From Klebsiella pneumoniae (GTDB taxonomy: Bacteria > Pseudomonadota > Gammaproteobacteria > Eutrophobiales > Eutrophobiaceae), in assembly GCA_945878555.1 (NCBI GenBank), contig CAMDWI010000015.1, positions 1 to 64,000 of the forward strand: DNA of 64,000 nucleotides, given 5' to 3'. This document shows, piece by piece, positions 52,688-62,082 of this stretch. Under the pieces are notes generated by a model. That model saw only the letters and a program-made list of their open reading frames with translations, made no database searches and was not told where the DNA came from. Made by a program: the position numbers and the translations under genes. Position 1 is the stretch's first letter; every line of letters begins with the position of its first letter.

Positions 52688-53938
52688 TTGACTGATTCGA
52701 ATTCTGTTTCCCCTCGCGCGCTCGATTACCCCAATTTTCGTAATTACGTAGCTGCAAGATTCCTGACCACCTTTGCGGTGCAGATGCAGAGTGTTGCTGT
52801 GGGATGGCAGGTCTATTCGACTACCAGAGACCCGATGGATCTGGGCCTGATTGGGCTGGCCCAGTTTCTTCCCTTTGTTTTTCTGATCCTGCCCGCAGGT
52901 CAGGTCGCCGACCGCCTGAACCGCCGGCTGATCCTGTCCCTGTGTTATTCCGTTGAGATGCTGTGCGCTGTCCTGCTGTTAATGTATACGGTAAGTGGCA
53001 TCAACGAGGTCTGGCCGGTATTCTTGGTGATGGTACTGTTTGGCTGCGCACGGGCATTTTCATTCCCGACCTCACAGGCAATCACACCTAACCTGGTCCC
53101 GCCTCCCGCGTTCTCCAATGCGGTTGCCCTGAATTCTTCCTTGGGCCAGATTGCCAGCATTGCCGGGCCGGCGGCGGGTGGGTTGTTGTACGTACTGGGC
53201 CCGACGACTGTCTATACCAGCGTGGCTGTCATACTGGCCATTTCTGTCACCATGATGATACGTGTCAGATTGCCAAACATAATCCGCGCCCCGGAGCCAG
53301 CCAGCTGGCATACCATCACCGAAGGTCTGCGTTTTGTAAGGTCCCGTCCCATTGTGCTTGGTGCCATCTCGCTGGATTTGTTTGCCGTGCTGTTTGGTGG
53401 TGCGACCGCCTTGTTACCCGCCTATGCCAGCGATATCCTGCACACCGGCCCGCAGGGACTTGGCCTGTTGCGTACCGCGCCCGCCATCGGTGCGGCCATC
53501 ACCGGTCTGCTACTGGCCTGGCATCCTGTGACGCGTCATGTTGGCCGCTGGTTATTCAGCAGCGTTGCCCTGTTTGGTGTCGCCATTCTGGTGTTTGGCA
53601 TCTCCGAAAATTTCATGTTGTCACTGGTGGCACTGATAGTGCTTGGTGCCTCCGATATGGTCAGTATTTATATCCGCCACATGCTGGTCCAGCTGGAGAC
53701 ACCGGATGCAATACGTGGCAGGGTCAGTGCGGTTAATGGTGTTTTTGTTGGTGCCTCAAATGAACTCGGCGAGTTTGAATCCGGTGTTACAGCCGCCTGG
53801 TTCGGGCTGGTGCCTGCTGTGATTATCGGCGGCGTGGCCACACTGGCGGTCACGGGAATCTGGATGAAACTGTTTCCCGATCTCAGCCGTATGCAGACCT
53901 TTCCGGATAATGCGAGTCGACACCAAAAAGACGGGTAA
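52688..53938 (+). CDS. MFS transporter (EntS-like, MFS_3 family)
   Basis: This 416-aa protein has 12 predicted helices. NYVAARFLTTFAVQMQSVAV and GQVADRLNRRLILSL show the conserved loop between helices 2 and 3. It is in the EntS/DUF894-type branch of exporters, with the N-terminus YPNFRNYVAARF typical of it. No cognate siderophore genes are nearby. The start is TTG at 52688, with no strong ribosome site, so the exact start is uncertain. It may export a small molecule or drug. Confidence 0.85.
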   Translation: MTDSNSVSPRALDYPNFRNYVAARFLTTFAVQMQSVAVGWQVYSTTRDPMDLGLIGLAQFLPFVFLILPAGQVADRLNRRLILSLCYSVEMLCAVLLLMYTVSGINEVWPVFLVMVLFGCARAFSFPTSQAITPNLVPPPAFSNAVALNSSLGQIASIAGPAAGGLLYVLGPTTVYTSVAVILAISVTMMIRVRLPNIIRAPEPASWHTITEGLRFVRSRPIVLGAISLDLFAVLFGGATALLPAYASDILHTGPQGLGLLRTAPAIGAAITGLLLAWHPVTRHVGRWLFSSVALFGVAILVFGISENFMLSLVALIVLGASDMVSIYIRHMLVQLETPDAIRGRVSAVNGVFVGASNELGEFESGVTAAWFGLVPAVIIGGVATLAVTGIWMKLFPDLSRMQTFPDNASRHQKDG

Positions 53939-53983
53939 CCGGGGTATAATGGTCGCACCCTAATCTGTAACAGGTCGAGGTCC

Positions 53984-55276
53984 ATGTCCATGTCGATTCC
54001 GAAGGATAACATCGCACCCCGCGCGAATGTCGTCATCATCGGCGCCGGCTTTGGCGGTCTGGCCGCCACCCGTGCGCTGGCCCACACTCACGTCAGTATC
54101 ACCCTGATTGATCGCAGCAATCATCACCTGTTTCAGCCCCTGTTATATCAGGTGGCAACCGCAGCGCTGTCACCCGCACAGATTGCCCAACCGATCCGTG
54201 CCATTGTCAAAAACCAGGATAACTGCACCGTGGCACTCGGAGAGGTGATCGCGATCGATACAATGGGCAAACAGGTACACGGACAACATTCTCAAATCGC
54301 CTATGATTATCTGATCATAGCAACCGGCGCGACCCATACATGGTTCAACCATCAGGAATGGGCGCCCTATGCACCGGGGCTAAAGTCGATTGATGATGCC
54401 CTGGGCATACGCCATCTGGTATTGCATGCATTCGAACAGGCAGAGTTATCACGTGATGAGGAAGAAAAAAAGGCCTTGCTTACGTTTGTGTTGGTCGGTG
54501 GTGGTCCAACCGGCGTCGAGATGGCCGGTGCAATTGCTGAACTTGCACGCCATACGCTGGCAGGTGAATTTCGGCATATCAATCCGGCGAGTGCCACTGT
54601 TATTCTGGTCGAAGCCGGGGAGCGGATACTACCGACGTTCCCCGAGGTTCTCTCTACCCGGGCCCGACAGGACCTGGAGCACCTCGGGGTCCGCGTGATA
54701 ACAGGGCAACCGGTCAATGCCTGCTCTGAATCCGGTGCCACCATAGGTAAGGATTTCGTTCCCGGTCGCACGATACTCTGGTGCGCCGGCGTCAAGGCCT
54801 CACCTGCCGCGCACTGGTTGAATGCGGCACACGACCCGGCCGGGCGTGTCCTGGTCAACCCGGACATGTCGGTTCCGGGTCATCCTGAAATTTTTGTGAT
54901 AGGTGATGCCGCCCGTATCGTAGATGGCAATGGTATTACCGTACCGGGGCTCTGCCCTGCTGCAAAACAACAGGGCGAATACGTAGCAAGCGTCATTGAA
55001 AACAAGACCCGAGGATTACCATCACCAGGGGCATTTATCTACAAGGATTACGGGACGATGGCGACGATTGGCCGTGGCAAGGCGGTTGCTGAAATACGCG
55101 GACACCGGTTTACCGGGCTGTTGGCCTGGGTATTATGGGGCGCGATACATCTGATGCCGCTGGTCGGATTCCGGAACCGGCTGGTAGTGGCACTGGACTG
55201 GTTCTGGTCGTATCTGACCCGGGCACGGGGTGTCAGGTTGATAACCGCCGGGCAGAGATCTGATACCGATATCTGA
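53984..55276 (+). CDS. ndh: Type II NADH dehydrogenase (NDH-2)
   Basis: This 430-aa flavoprotein has the FAD loop VIIGAGFGGLAATRAL near residues 17-32. The family motif NHHLFQPLLYQVATAAL lies near 45-61 and the NADH loop VLVGGGPTGVEMAGAI near 170. VIGDAAR lies near the FAD end. The C-terminal helix binds the inner membrane. It oxidises NADH and reduces quinone without pumping protons. AGGTCGAGG precedes the ATG. It is followed by a long inverted repeat between convergent genes. Confidence 0.92.
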   Translation: MSMSIPKDNIAPRANVVIIGAGFGGLAATRALAHTHVSITLIDRSNHHLFQPLLYQVATAALSPAQIAQPIRAIVKNQDNCTVALGEVIAIDTMGKQVHGQHSQIAYDYLIIATGATHTWFNHQEWAPYAPGLKSIDDALGIRHLVLHAFEQAELSRDEEEKKALLTFVLVGGGPTGVEMAGAIAELARHTLAGEFRHINPASATVILVEAGERILPTFPEVLSTRARQDLEHLGVRVITGQPVNACSESGATIGKDFVPGRTILWCAGVKASPAAHWLNAAHDPAGRVLVNPDMSVPGHPEIFVIGDAARIVDGNGITVPGLCPAAKQQGEYVASVIENKTRGLPSPGAFIYKDYGTMATIGRGKAVAEIRGHRFTGLLAWVLWGAIHLMPLVGFRNRLVVALDWFWSYLTRARGVRLITAGQRSDTDI

Positions 55277-55298
55277 ATTACTGTCAAGAAATCTACGG

Positions 55299-55426
55299 CT
55301 GTTCAGCTTTGTTGCGTGTGTATACTCGTGACAGACCGTGAGCCGCATGGATGCGGCGCCAGAGCGTACATGGACGTATTCACAGCGTGTCTGGAACGAG
55401 TATACACACACAACAAAGCTGAACAG
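55299..55426. repeat. 128-bp near-perfect inverted repeat element
   Basis: The arms at 55299-55329 and 55396-55426 are 31 bp each and pair with only one mismatch (read CTGTTCAGCTTTGTTG outwards). Between them lie a 7-bp hairpin GCCGCAT/ATGCGGC (55342-55357) and a copy of the motif found reversed at bases 1-29 of the window. It lies between convergent genes ending at 55276 and 55447. It is like a miniature inverted-repeat element, and would also act as a bidirectional terminator-like fold. Confidence 0.85.
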
Positions 55427-55446
55427 AGTTTCGTAACTCTTATTTA

Positions 55447-56388
55447 CTAAACGATCACATTGACCGGTTTACCGTCCAGCCAGGCAAGCAGGGTACGGTA
55501 GGTCTGCTCATAAAACACCTTGTAGGTACTGCGTGCCACATACCCCTTGTGCGGGGACAACAGCAGGTTCGGTAACGAGCGTATTTCACTGTCAATGGGC
55601 AATGGTTCGATTTCATACACGTCGAGTGCCGCATTTATCCTGCCGGTCCTGACCTCGGACAGTAATGCGTCCATGTCGATAATCTGCGCACGCGAGGTAT
55701 TCACGACCCAGCTACCCTCTTTCATCAGTGCCAGTTCATTTGTACCCACAAGGTTGCGGGTCCGATCTGAAAGCCGTAGATGGATGGTGATAAAATCCGA
55801 GCGCGTCATCAGCTCATCCCGGGACACGTGTTCCACACCGACCTCTCGCGCACGCTCACCGGTCAGGTTCTGGCTCCACGCAATCACGTGCATGCCAAAT
55901 GCCTGGGCATATCCGGCCACGATGCCACCGATACGTCCGAGGCCAATGATACCCAGCGTGCTGCCTTTAAGGTCTCCCGAGACCCGTGACTGCCAGCCAC
56001 CCCGCTGCATATCATTATGCTCGCTGACTATACCCTTTGCCGCCGCTGTGATCAGTGCGAAAGTCAGCTCGGCAGTGGAGTGTGGCGGAGAGTCGGTACC
56101 GCAGACGGTGATACCCGCTGCCTTGCAGGCGTCCATATCGACAACATCATTCCGCCGGCCGGTTGTGACAATCAGCTTCAGATTCGTCAGTTTTTTGATT
56201 AAGGAGGCCGGAAACGCTGTCCGTTCGCGCATGACCAGCAGCACATCAAACTCCGCCAACAGAGTTGGCAGCTCTTCATCTGCCAGCTTGTTGGTAAAGA
56301 CAGTCAGCTGATGTTGCTGCTCCAGCAGATCAAACGGTGCAAACTGTCTGGCACAGTCAAGATAATCATCAAGTATGGCAATTTTCAT
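55447..56388 (-). CDS. D-2-hydroxyacid dehydrogenase family protein
   Basis: This 313-aa protein has the NAD-binding loop GLGRIGGIVAGYAQAFGM near residues 150-167. The catalytic triad is visible: Arg in NTSRAQIID, Glu in DVYEIEPLP, and His in LSPHKGYVARS. It interconverts 2-hydroxy and 2-keto acids with NADH or NADPH and resembles the phosphoglycerate-dehydrogenase-like branch. The start ATG overlaps the stop of a 42-codon frame as TAATG. The substrate is unknown. Confidence 0.88.
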   Translation of the reverse strand: MKIAILDDYLDCARQFAPFDLLEQQHQLTVFTNKLADEELPTLLAEFDVLLVMRERTAFPASLIKKLTNLKLIVTTGRRNDVVDMDACKAAGITVCGTDSPPHSTAELTFALITAAAKGIVSEHNDMQRGGWQSRVSGDLKGSTLGIIGLGRIGGIVAGYAQAFGMHVIAWSQNLTGERAREVGVEHVSRDELMTRSDFITIHLRLSDRTRNLVGTNELALMKEGSWVVNTSRAQIIDMDALLSEVRTGRINAALDVYEIEPLPIDSEIRSLPNLLLSPHKGYVARSTYKVFYEQTYRTLLAWLDGKPVNVIV

Positions 56389-56516
56389 TACAGGATCCAG
56401 GGTACGGGTAACAAGGATTCACTTACACAGGGCAGGTGCGCATAGTCGCCGCCTGGACGAATACTGACTGCCAATAGCAAAAGGAAAGATCCTGATTTTT
56501 GCGCAGAGCTTTTCAT
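56388..56516 (-). CDS. Possible 42-aa small protein coupled to the dehydrogenase gene
   Basis: This frame begins at an ATG with GGGAGTGGGGG upstream and carries a short hydrophobic core GSFLLLLAVSI after a basic start. It ends in TAATG, overlapping the start of the downstream dehydrogenase gene. It may be a small membrane peptide or an upstream frame that controls translation. There is no homologue I recognise, and chance is possible. Confidence 0.35.
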   Translation of the reverse strand: MKSSAQKSGSFLLLLAVSIRPGGDYAHLPCVSESLLPVPWIL

Positions 56517-56668
56517 GCCCCCACTCCCGTTAGCTACAAGTGTGATAGTATTATATGCCGCATCCGGACAAAGTTCCTGCTGAATCGGCATACCGGATTA
56601 TTGCGTGGTCGTCCGGCCAGCGACAGCAATATAGAGCAATTTCAGACCCCGTAAATTAAGGAAAAAGT

Positions 56669-57595
56669 GTGCAACCGATTATCTCTGTAAAGGGACTTTG
56701 CAAGACTTATGCCTCCGGATTCGAGGCACTGAAAAACATCGATCTGGATATCCGCCGTGGTGAGATATTCGCCCTGCTCGGACCGAATGGTGCGGGTAAA
56801 ACCACCCTGATCAATATCATCTGCGGTATCGTCAATCCCGGCCAGGGTACCATACTCGCTGACGGTCACGACATTGTGGCAGACTATCGGGCAGCCCGTT
56901 CGCAGATAGGACTGGTACCACAGGAGTTATTTACCGATACATTCGAGACTGTCTGGAATACCGTCAACTTCAGCCGCGGTCTTTTCGGTAAAGCCCCAAA
57001 CCCGGCCTATATAGAAAAAATCCTCCGTGACCTCTCGCTGTGGGACAAACGCAAATCGAAGATGATGATGCTGTCCGGAGGCATGAAACGGCGAGTCATG
57101 ATCGCGAAAGCACTGTCGCACGAACCACAGATCCTGTTTCTGGACGAACCGACTGCAGGTGTGGACGTGGAACTGCGACGGGATATGTGGAACATGGTAC
57201 GACACCTGCGCGATACCGGCGTGACCATCATCCTCACTACCCATTATATTGATGAGGCCGAAGAAATGGCTGATCGTATCGGCATCATCAGTAATGGCAA
57301 GATTATCCTTGTCGACGAAAAAACCGTATTAATGCAAAAGCTTGGCAAGAAGCAGTTGCGTCTGCAATTACAAACACCCTTGTCGCGGATCCCGCCTGAA
57401 CTGGCAGGATACCCGGTTGAACTATCTGGAGATGGTTTTGACCTGATCTATACCTACGATACGCAGGGTGAACATACCGGGATTACGATGCTGCTGCGCC
57501 GACTGAATGAATACGGGATAGACTTCAAGGATCTGCAATCCAGCCAGAGCTCGCTTGAAGACATCTTTGTGAATCTCGTGAGAACAAGAACATGA
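56669..57595 (+). CDS. yadG: ABC-2 transporter ATP-binding protein (YadG-like)
   Basis: This 308-aa ATPase has the length of YadG. Walker [13 protein letters not shown] lies near residue 38, the signature [15 protein letters not shown] near 135, and Walker [12 protein letters not shown] near 155. The H-loop [11 protein letters not shown] follows. It starts with GTG. It overlaps the permease gene as ATGA. YadGH belongs to the ABC-2 exporters of unknown substrate, related to polysaccharide or drug exporters. Confidence 0.92.
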   Translation: MQPIISVKGLCKTYASGFEALKNIDLDIRRGEIFALLGPNGAGKTTLINIICGIVNPGQGTILADGHDIVADYRAARSQIGLVPQELFTDTFETVWNTVNFSRGLFGKAPNPAYIEKILRDLSLWDKRKSKMMMLSGGMKRRVMIAKALSHEPQILFLDEPTAGVDVELRRDMWNMVRHLRDTGVTIILTTHYIDEAEEMADRIGIISNGKIILVDEKTVLMQKLGKKQLRLQLQTPLSRIPPELAGYPVELSGDGFDLIYTYDTQGEHTGITMLLRRLNEYGIDFKDLQSSQSSLEDIFVNLVRTRT

Positions 57596-58353
57596 ATATA
57601 TACGCTATCCGTGCCATTTATCGCTTCGAGATGTCCCGTACCTGGCGGACGCTGATGCAGAGTATCGCCTCACCGGTATTGTCGACCTCGCTCTATTTCG
57701 TGGTATTCGGGGCCGCGATTGGCTCACGCGTAGGCCAGATTGATGGTATCAGTTATGCGGCATTCATTATCCCCGGCCTGGTCATGTTATCGATACTGAA
57801 TGAAAGCGTCTCCAATGCCGCATTTGGGATCTACCTGCCGAAGTTTATGGGGACGATATATGAGGTACTCTCTGCACCGGTCTCCCCTGTTGAAATCGTC
57901 GCCGGTTATGTTGGTGCGGCCGCAACGAAATCAATTGTTCTGGCACTGCTAATCCTGATTACCGCCCGGTTTTTTGTTGCCTACGAAATAGCACATCCGG
58001 TGTGGATGGTCTGTTTTCTGGTGCTGACCGCGCTGACCTTCTGCCTGTTCGGTTTCATCATCGGTATCTGGGCTGACGGTTTTGAAAAGTTGCAAATCGT
58101 ACCCTTGATGATAATCACACCATTAACCTTTCTTGGTGGCAGTTTCTATTCAATCAATATGTTGCCACCATTCTGGCAAAATGTGGCATTGATGAATCCC
58201 GTGGTCTATCTAATCAGTGGCTTTCGCTGGAGCTTTTACGGTGTGGCAGACGTGGACGTCAGCACCAGTGCCGGGATGATTTTGTTGTTTCTGGGTTTGC
58301 AGCTTGTAATCATCTGGAATATCTTCCGTACCGGCTACAAACTCAAAACGTAA
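57592..58353 (+). CDS. yadH: ABC-2 transporter permease (YadH-like)
   Basis: This 253-aa inner-membrane protein has six helices of the ABC-2 type. [25 protein letters not shown] opens it as an amphipathic and first helix. [21 protein letters not shown] and the signature-like [16 protein letters not shown] follow near residue 180. It overlaps the ATPase gene by 4 bp. A DsrE-like gene follows 53 bp later, with its own strong ribosome site. Confidence 0.92.
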   Translation: MNIYAIRAIYRFEMSRTWRTLMQSIASPVLSTSLYFVVFGAAIGSRVGQIDGISYAAFIIPGLVMLSILNESVSNAAFGIYLPKFMGTIYEVLSAPVSPVEIVAGYVGAAATKSIVLALLILITARFFVAYEIAHPVWMVCFLVLTALTFCLFGFIIGIWADGFEKLQIVPLMIITPLTFLGGSFYSINMLPPFWQNVALMNPVVYLISGFRWSFYGVADVDVSTSAGMILLFLGLQLVIIWNIFRTGYKLKT

Positions 58354-58406
58354 CCCGCGACCAGACTTCTGGCCGCTCCAACTATTACTGACACAAGGAG
58401 ATAACC

Positions 58407-58760
58407 ATGCACTATGTCATTTCAGCCACCTGGGGCCCGACCGATCCGACGCGTGCGGCACTTCCTTTTATCTTTGCCGAGTCTGCACTCCAGGCAGGTG
58501 ATACCGTTATGATAATGCTGTTCCATGACTCCGTCTCAATTGCTGTGAAAGGGTCACATGAAAAGCTGATCCCGGTCGGTCCACCCCCCAAATTTGCACC
58601 GGTACTTGCGAACCCGAATGCCAGTGTAATTGTGTGCAAACCGTGCGCCGACGCCCGGGGCATTACTGCTGATATGTTGACTGGAGAATGTCGTCTGGGT
58701 GGCATGAATGATTTTCACAAGGAACTGGCTCGCCCGGACAGCAAGGCGATCACGTTTTGA
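58407..58760 (+). CDS. DsrE/DsrF-like family protein
   Basis: This 117-aa protein has the DsrE fold pattern. ISATWGPTDPTRAALPFIFA is the first strand and helix and GDTVMIMLFHDSVSI the second. CKPCADARGI near residue 72 carries two Cys residues. DsrE-like proteins carry sulfur or act in other cell processes, and the Cys positions here differ from the catalytic site of TusD. AAGGAGATAACC precedes the ATG. It may be part of the yadGH transcript. Confidence 0.8.
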   Translation: MHYVISATWGPTDPTRAALPFIFAESALQAGDTVMIMLFHDSVSIAVKGSHEKLIPVGPPPKFAPVLANPNASVIVCKPCADARGITADMLTGECRLGGMNDFHKELARPDSKAITF

Positions 58761-58804
58761 TCTGGTCCGGGTTGTAGATCAGGATCTGATTCTTCAGGTT
58801 TCAG

Positions 58805-58861
58805 GATAATTCCCGCGCTGTCACTTCACGATTACGTACAGCGGCTATTTCGGGAATTATC
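58805..58861. terminator. Hairpin between convergent genes
   Basis: GATAATTCCCG (58805-58815) and CGGGAATTATC (58851-58861) form an 11-bp outer stem, with an inner CGCTGT/ACAGCG pairing. It touches the ankyrin gene stop and lies 45 bp past the DsrE-like gene. It could end both transcripts; there is no long T-run. Confidence 0.5.
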
Positions 58862-60719
58862 ACATCCATTTTTGTTTCTTCTGTTCAAGTTTCTGTATCA
58901 CATCCTGTACCCTGTTCTTTACCAGGGCATTTTGCGATGCGTCAGCTTCCAGACCTCCCCGACCCAGAACACATTTACCTACCGGGGGTGATGGCGGGTT
59001 ATCCCCCGCACCCAGTTGCAGCAACAATTCTGCTGTTTCAGCCTGGGGCACAGCCCGATCTGGTATGCCCTCCTGATTGTTACCCAATGCGAGACTCATG
59101 GGAGTCTGGCCGCATCCGTTTGTTACATCAATTTCTGCACCTTTATTAACCAATAGACTGACCAGCCGCCTGGCACCTATAAATGAGGCGGCGTGCAAGG
59201 CTGTCCAGCCCGTGGCGTTTGTTGCATTAACATCTGCACCCAGGCTTATAAGCCTTTCAACAATCTGCACGGCAGCGTCCTCTTCCCGGATGGAAAATGC
59301 GTGTCTGCGACTTATACCGGCAGCTGCCATCAGCAGTGTTGCATTACCTATAACCTGGTTATCATCAGCATGTTTCAGGGTCTCGTTATTAAATGCATCT
59401 TCGTAAACCGCAGTAGACACCAGGGGATTGGCCCCTGCCTCCAGCATCATCTCCACAGCAACCTTGTCCTGTGATGCTGCGGCCAGGAAAAAAGGCGTGG
59501 CACCCATCAAGCTGAACCACGAATGCTCAAATCGCAGGTGGGGAGGTGGAAACTTCATGGCCGCATCCGGATTGGCACCCCGACTCAACAAGGCCTCTGC
59601 CAGGTCATGCATATTTTGCCGAGGTTTTGATTTTGGCTCGACGACAAACAGGTAGTAGGTAGGATCTTTTAACAGGGCATGTTCATCTTCACTCAATACC
59701 TCAAGGGGTTTACACAAGTGGTTTTCTCCACCAAATCCGCAAACCCGGGTATCTCCGATAATGGAGTCACCATGAAGTACTTTGAGACCATTATTCATCG
59801 CATAGTGCAGGGCGGTCATACCATTTGCATCAGCAACATTGGGATCAGCCCCATGCTCCACCAGAAACAGGGCAAGTTCTTCATGGCCTTTGGCACTGGC
59901 AATCACAAGGGCGCTTCCATCGGCGGCAGATACGAGATTTACATCAGCACCCTGTTCAATCAGTAGTCTTGAAGTAGCAAGATCACCCTTCAAGGCTGAA
60001 AACATCAGCGGGGAATAACCTCCCTCAAAGGTTCCGGCCACGCTGCTCCCGTACGCCTGGACTTCCATAGTCCTGAATTTTTCATTCAGTCTGGTCGTCC
60101 TTGCATTCACGTCCTCACCACTCTCGATCAATAGTCTGGCAACATCCTGATGTCCTGAATATATTGCCCACATCAGTGCACTTTGTCCGCGTCGTGACTC
60201 CTGGACTTTCACCTTTGCGCCATGATTCAGCAAGGAGTGTACCGCTTCGATGAAGCCGGTTCTGGCGGCAATCATCAATGGGGTCTGCCCGTTCCAGAGT
60301 GCCTTGTCGGGATCTGCCTTGCCTGACCCAAGCAATGTATCAACCACAGCGATACTACGGTTTTCACATGCAAGAATCAGCGGAGTTACACCATAGTCAT
60401 TCGCAGTGTCAGGATCAGCTCCCGCACCCAGCAAAAGTTTAACTATCTCATATTGATCCCAATAGGCTGCCCATGCCAGTGCAGTTGTACCATCTGCTTC
60501 GGCAGCATTAATATCCAGATTGCCGCCTTTTAACAAGGAACGGACTGAATCCCAATCCTGCTGCTTTGATGCTTCAACCAGTGTCTGATTTATCTGGGCA
60601 GCCGCTGCAAAACTTGAAGTACATAACACAACAACTATTAACAAGGCTGCTATAAATGTCCCTGTATTAAACGTTATTGACTGATCCGTCTTTATTTTAT
60701 CGACCATAAATATATACAT
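58860..60719 (-). CDS. Exported ankyrin-repeat protein
   Basis: This 619-aa protein has a basic start and a hydrophobic segment FIAALLIVVVLCTSSFAAAA near residues 20-40, a likely signal peptide. It is then made of about 11-12 ankyrin repeats, for example DGTTALAWAAYWDQYEIVKL, NGQTPLMIAARTGF, and TGWTALHAASFIGARRLVSL. It starts 13 bp after the DUF1552 gene stop and is probably in the same operon. An exported ankyrin scaffold following DUF1592/DUF1552 genes suggests a structural or binding partner for them. Confidence 0.87.
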   Translation of the reverse strand: MYIFMVDKIKTDQSITFNTGTFIAALLIVVVLCTSSFAAAAQINQTLVEASKQQDWDSVRSLLKGGNLDINAAEADGTTALAWAAYWDQYEIVKLLLGAGADPDTANDYGVTPLILACENRSIAVVDTLLGSGKADPDKALWNGQTPLMIAARTGFIEAVHSLLNHGAKVKVQESRRGQSALMWAIYSGHQDVARLLIESGEDVNARTTRLNEKFRTMEVQAYGSSVAGTFEGGYSPLMFSALKGDLATSRLLIEQGADVNLVSAADGSALVIASAKGHEELALFLVEHGADPNVADANGMTALHYAMNNGLKVLHGDSIIGDTRVCGFGGENHLCKPLEVLSEDEHALLKDPTYYLFVVEPKSKPRQNMHDLAEALLSRGANPDAAMKFPPPHLRFEHSWFSLMGATPFFLAAASQDKVAVEMMLEAGANPLVSTAVYEDAFNNETLKHADDNQVIGNATLLMAAAGISRRHAFSIREEDAAVQIVERLISLGADVNATNATGWTALHAASFIGARRLVSLLVNKGAEIDVTNGCGQTPMSLALGNNQEGIPDRAVPQAETAELLLQLGAGDNPPSPPVGKCVLGRGGLEADASQNALVKNRVQDVIQKLEQKKQKWM

Positions 60720-60732
60720 AATTCTGACTTTT

Positions 60733-62082
60733 TTATGCGGTACGACTCAGATCGAGTTCACCATCGGAGAACCCGAGTTCACCGCCGAATTTCTCGGTTT
60801 CAATTCCGATTTTGTTCAGCATGGCAACATGAAGATTTGCGAGTGGTGTACCCTCCTTGTACATGATATGGGTTCCGCCCCTGAGTCTACCGCCACCACT
60901 ACCCAATAGTGCTATCGGGACATTCCACTGACTATGGATATCTCCATCCCCCATGCCCGCACCATATACCAGCATGGAATTATCCAGCAGGGAGGAACCA
61001 TCCAGATCCTTTGCTGACCGCAACTTTGCCAGAAACTCGCCGAACAGCCTGGCGTGATACACATCAATCTCACCTGCCTGTTTCTTCTTTTTCAGATTAC
61101 CACGGTGATGGGTCATGGGGTGATAGGGTTCCTGGTGACCCAGCTGGGTAAAGACCAGTTCACTGAACTCTCGCGCTACCATGAACGTAAAAACTCGCGT
61201 CATATCTGTCTGGAATGCCATTAACATCAAGTCATACATCAAACGGACATGCTCTTCGTATGCAGGGATACCAACCGGCCGAGCCATCTCCGGTAACTCC
61301 ATGTCGACTTTTTCCTCTGCCTTCTGCACCCTTGATTCTACATTACGCAGAGTATCGGTGAAGTCGTCAAGCTTGGTCTTGTCCGCACCACCCAGCTTCT
61401 TTTTGGCACGATTGAAATCTTCCTTTACATAATCCAGTACACTCTTTTTTTCATTCAGCCGGGTCTTTCTGGCATCTGAATTTGTCCCTGCATCGCCAAA
61501 CAGGCGTTCAAACACATCCCGGGGACGATGAACCATCGGCATAGGTGAGGTTGGGCTACTCCATGAAATTGTATTTGTGTAGGCAGAGCTATAACCTGCG
61601 CCGGACTGCCCGGCCAACTCGGCGGCATTTTCAATACATAACTGCAAGGAACCCAATGGGGTCTGCTTGCCGAATTCCCTGGCAATGACCTGATCCACTG
61701 ATAAACCTGTACTTACTTCGCTGAGAGATTTATTTGGTTTGACGCCAGTCAGAAACATACCACTACCGCCCACGTGTCCGGCAACACTTTCTGATGCACC
61801 GTTGTTCAGATTACTCAATACCAGTAATTGATCCCGGAACGGCCCCCATTCTTTCAGGATATCCGTCATCTCATAATTCGTTCCAGCCACAGCAGGGCGG
61901 AATCTGTCACGTATCATTCCGTTCGGGGTATAGACATAACCGACGCGTAGTGGCATTTTATTCAGCGCCTCGGATGGACCGGCCAGGGCCGGAAACATCG
62001 AATCCAGGGCCGGCAGGGCAACTGATGCGCCAAGCCCGCGCAGGAATGTACGACGTGGTAGAGCCTTCTTGAATATAATCAT
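60733..62082 (-). CDS. DUF1552 family Tat-exported protein
   Basis: This 449-aa protein begins with a twin-arginine signal RRTFLRGLGASVALPALDS and belongs to DUF1552. GYVYTPNGMIRDRFRPA, FLTGVKPNKSLSEVSTGLSVD-like text and YGAGMGDGDIHSQWNVPIAL near the end are typical. DUF1552 proteins are found beside DUF1592-type proteins in planctomycetes and some proteobacteria. They resemble sulfatase/phosphatase-like (DUF1501) exported proteins. The start overlaps the DUF1592 gene stop as ATGA. The function is unknown. Confidence 0.88.
   Translation of the reverse strand: MIIFKKALPRRTFLRGLGASVALPALDSMFPALAGPSEALNKMPLRVGYVYTPNGMIRDRFRPAVAGTNYEMTDILKEWGPFRDQLLVLSNLNNGASESVAGHVGGSGMFLTGVKPNKSLSEVSTGLSVDQVIAREFGKQTPLGSLQLCIENAAELAGQSGAGYSSAYTNTISWSSPTSPMPMVHRPRDVFERLFGDAGTNSDARKTRLNEKKSVLDYVKEDFNRAKKKLGGADKTKLDDFTDTLRNVESRVQKAEEKVDMELPEMARPVGIPAYEEHVRLMYDLMLMAFQTDMTRVFTFMVAREFSELVFTQLGHQEPYHPMTHHRGNLKKKKQAGEIDVYHARLFGEFLAKLRSAKDLDGSSLLDNSMLVYGAGMGDGDIHSQWNVPIALLGSGGGRLRGGTHIMYKEGTPLANLHVAMLNKIGIETEKFGGELGFSDGELDLSRTA

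Noticed and set aside
55547-56311. A 254-codon plus-strand frame
   Set aside because: It is antisense to the D-2-hydroxyacid dehydrogenase, where the NAD loop and triad are seen.
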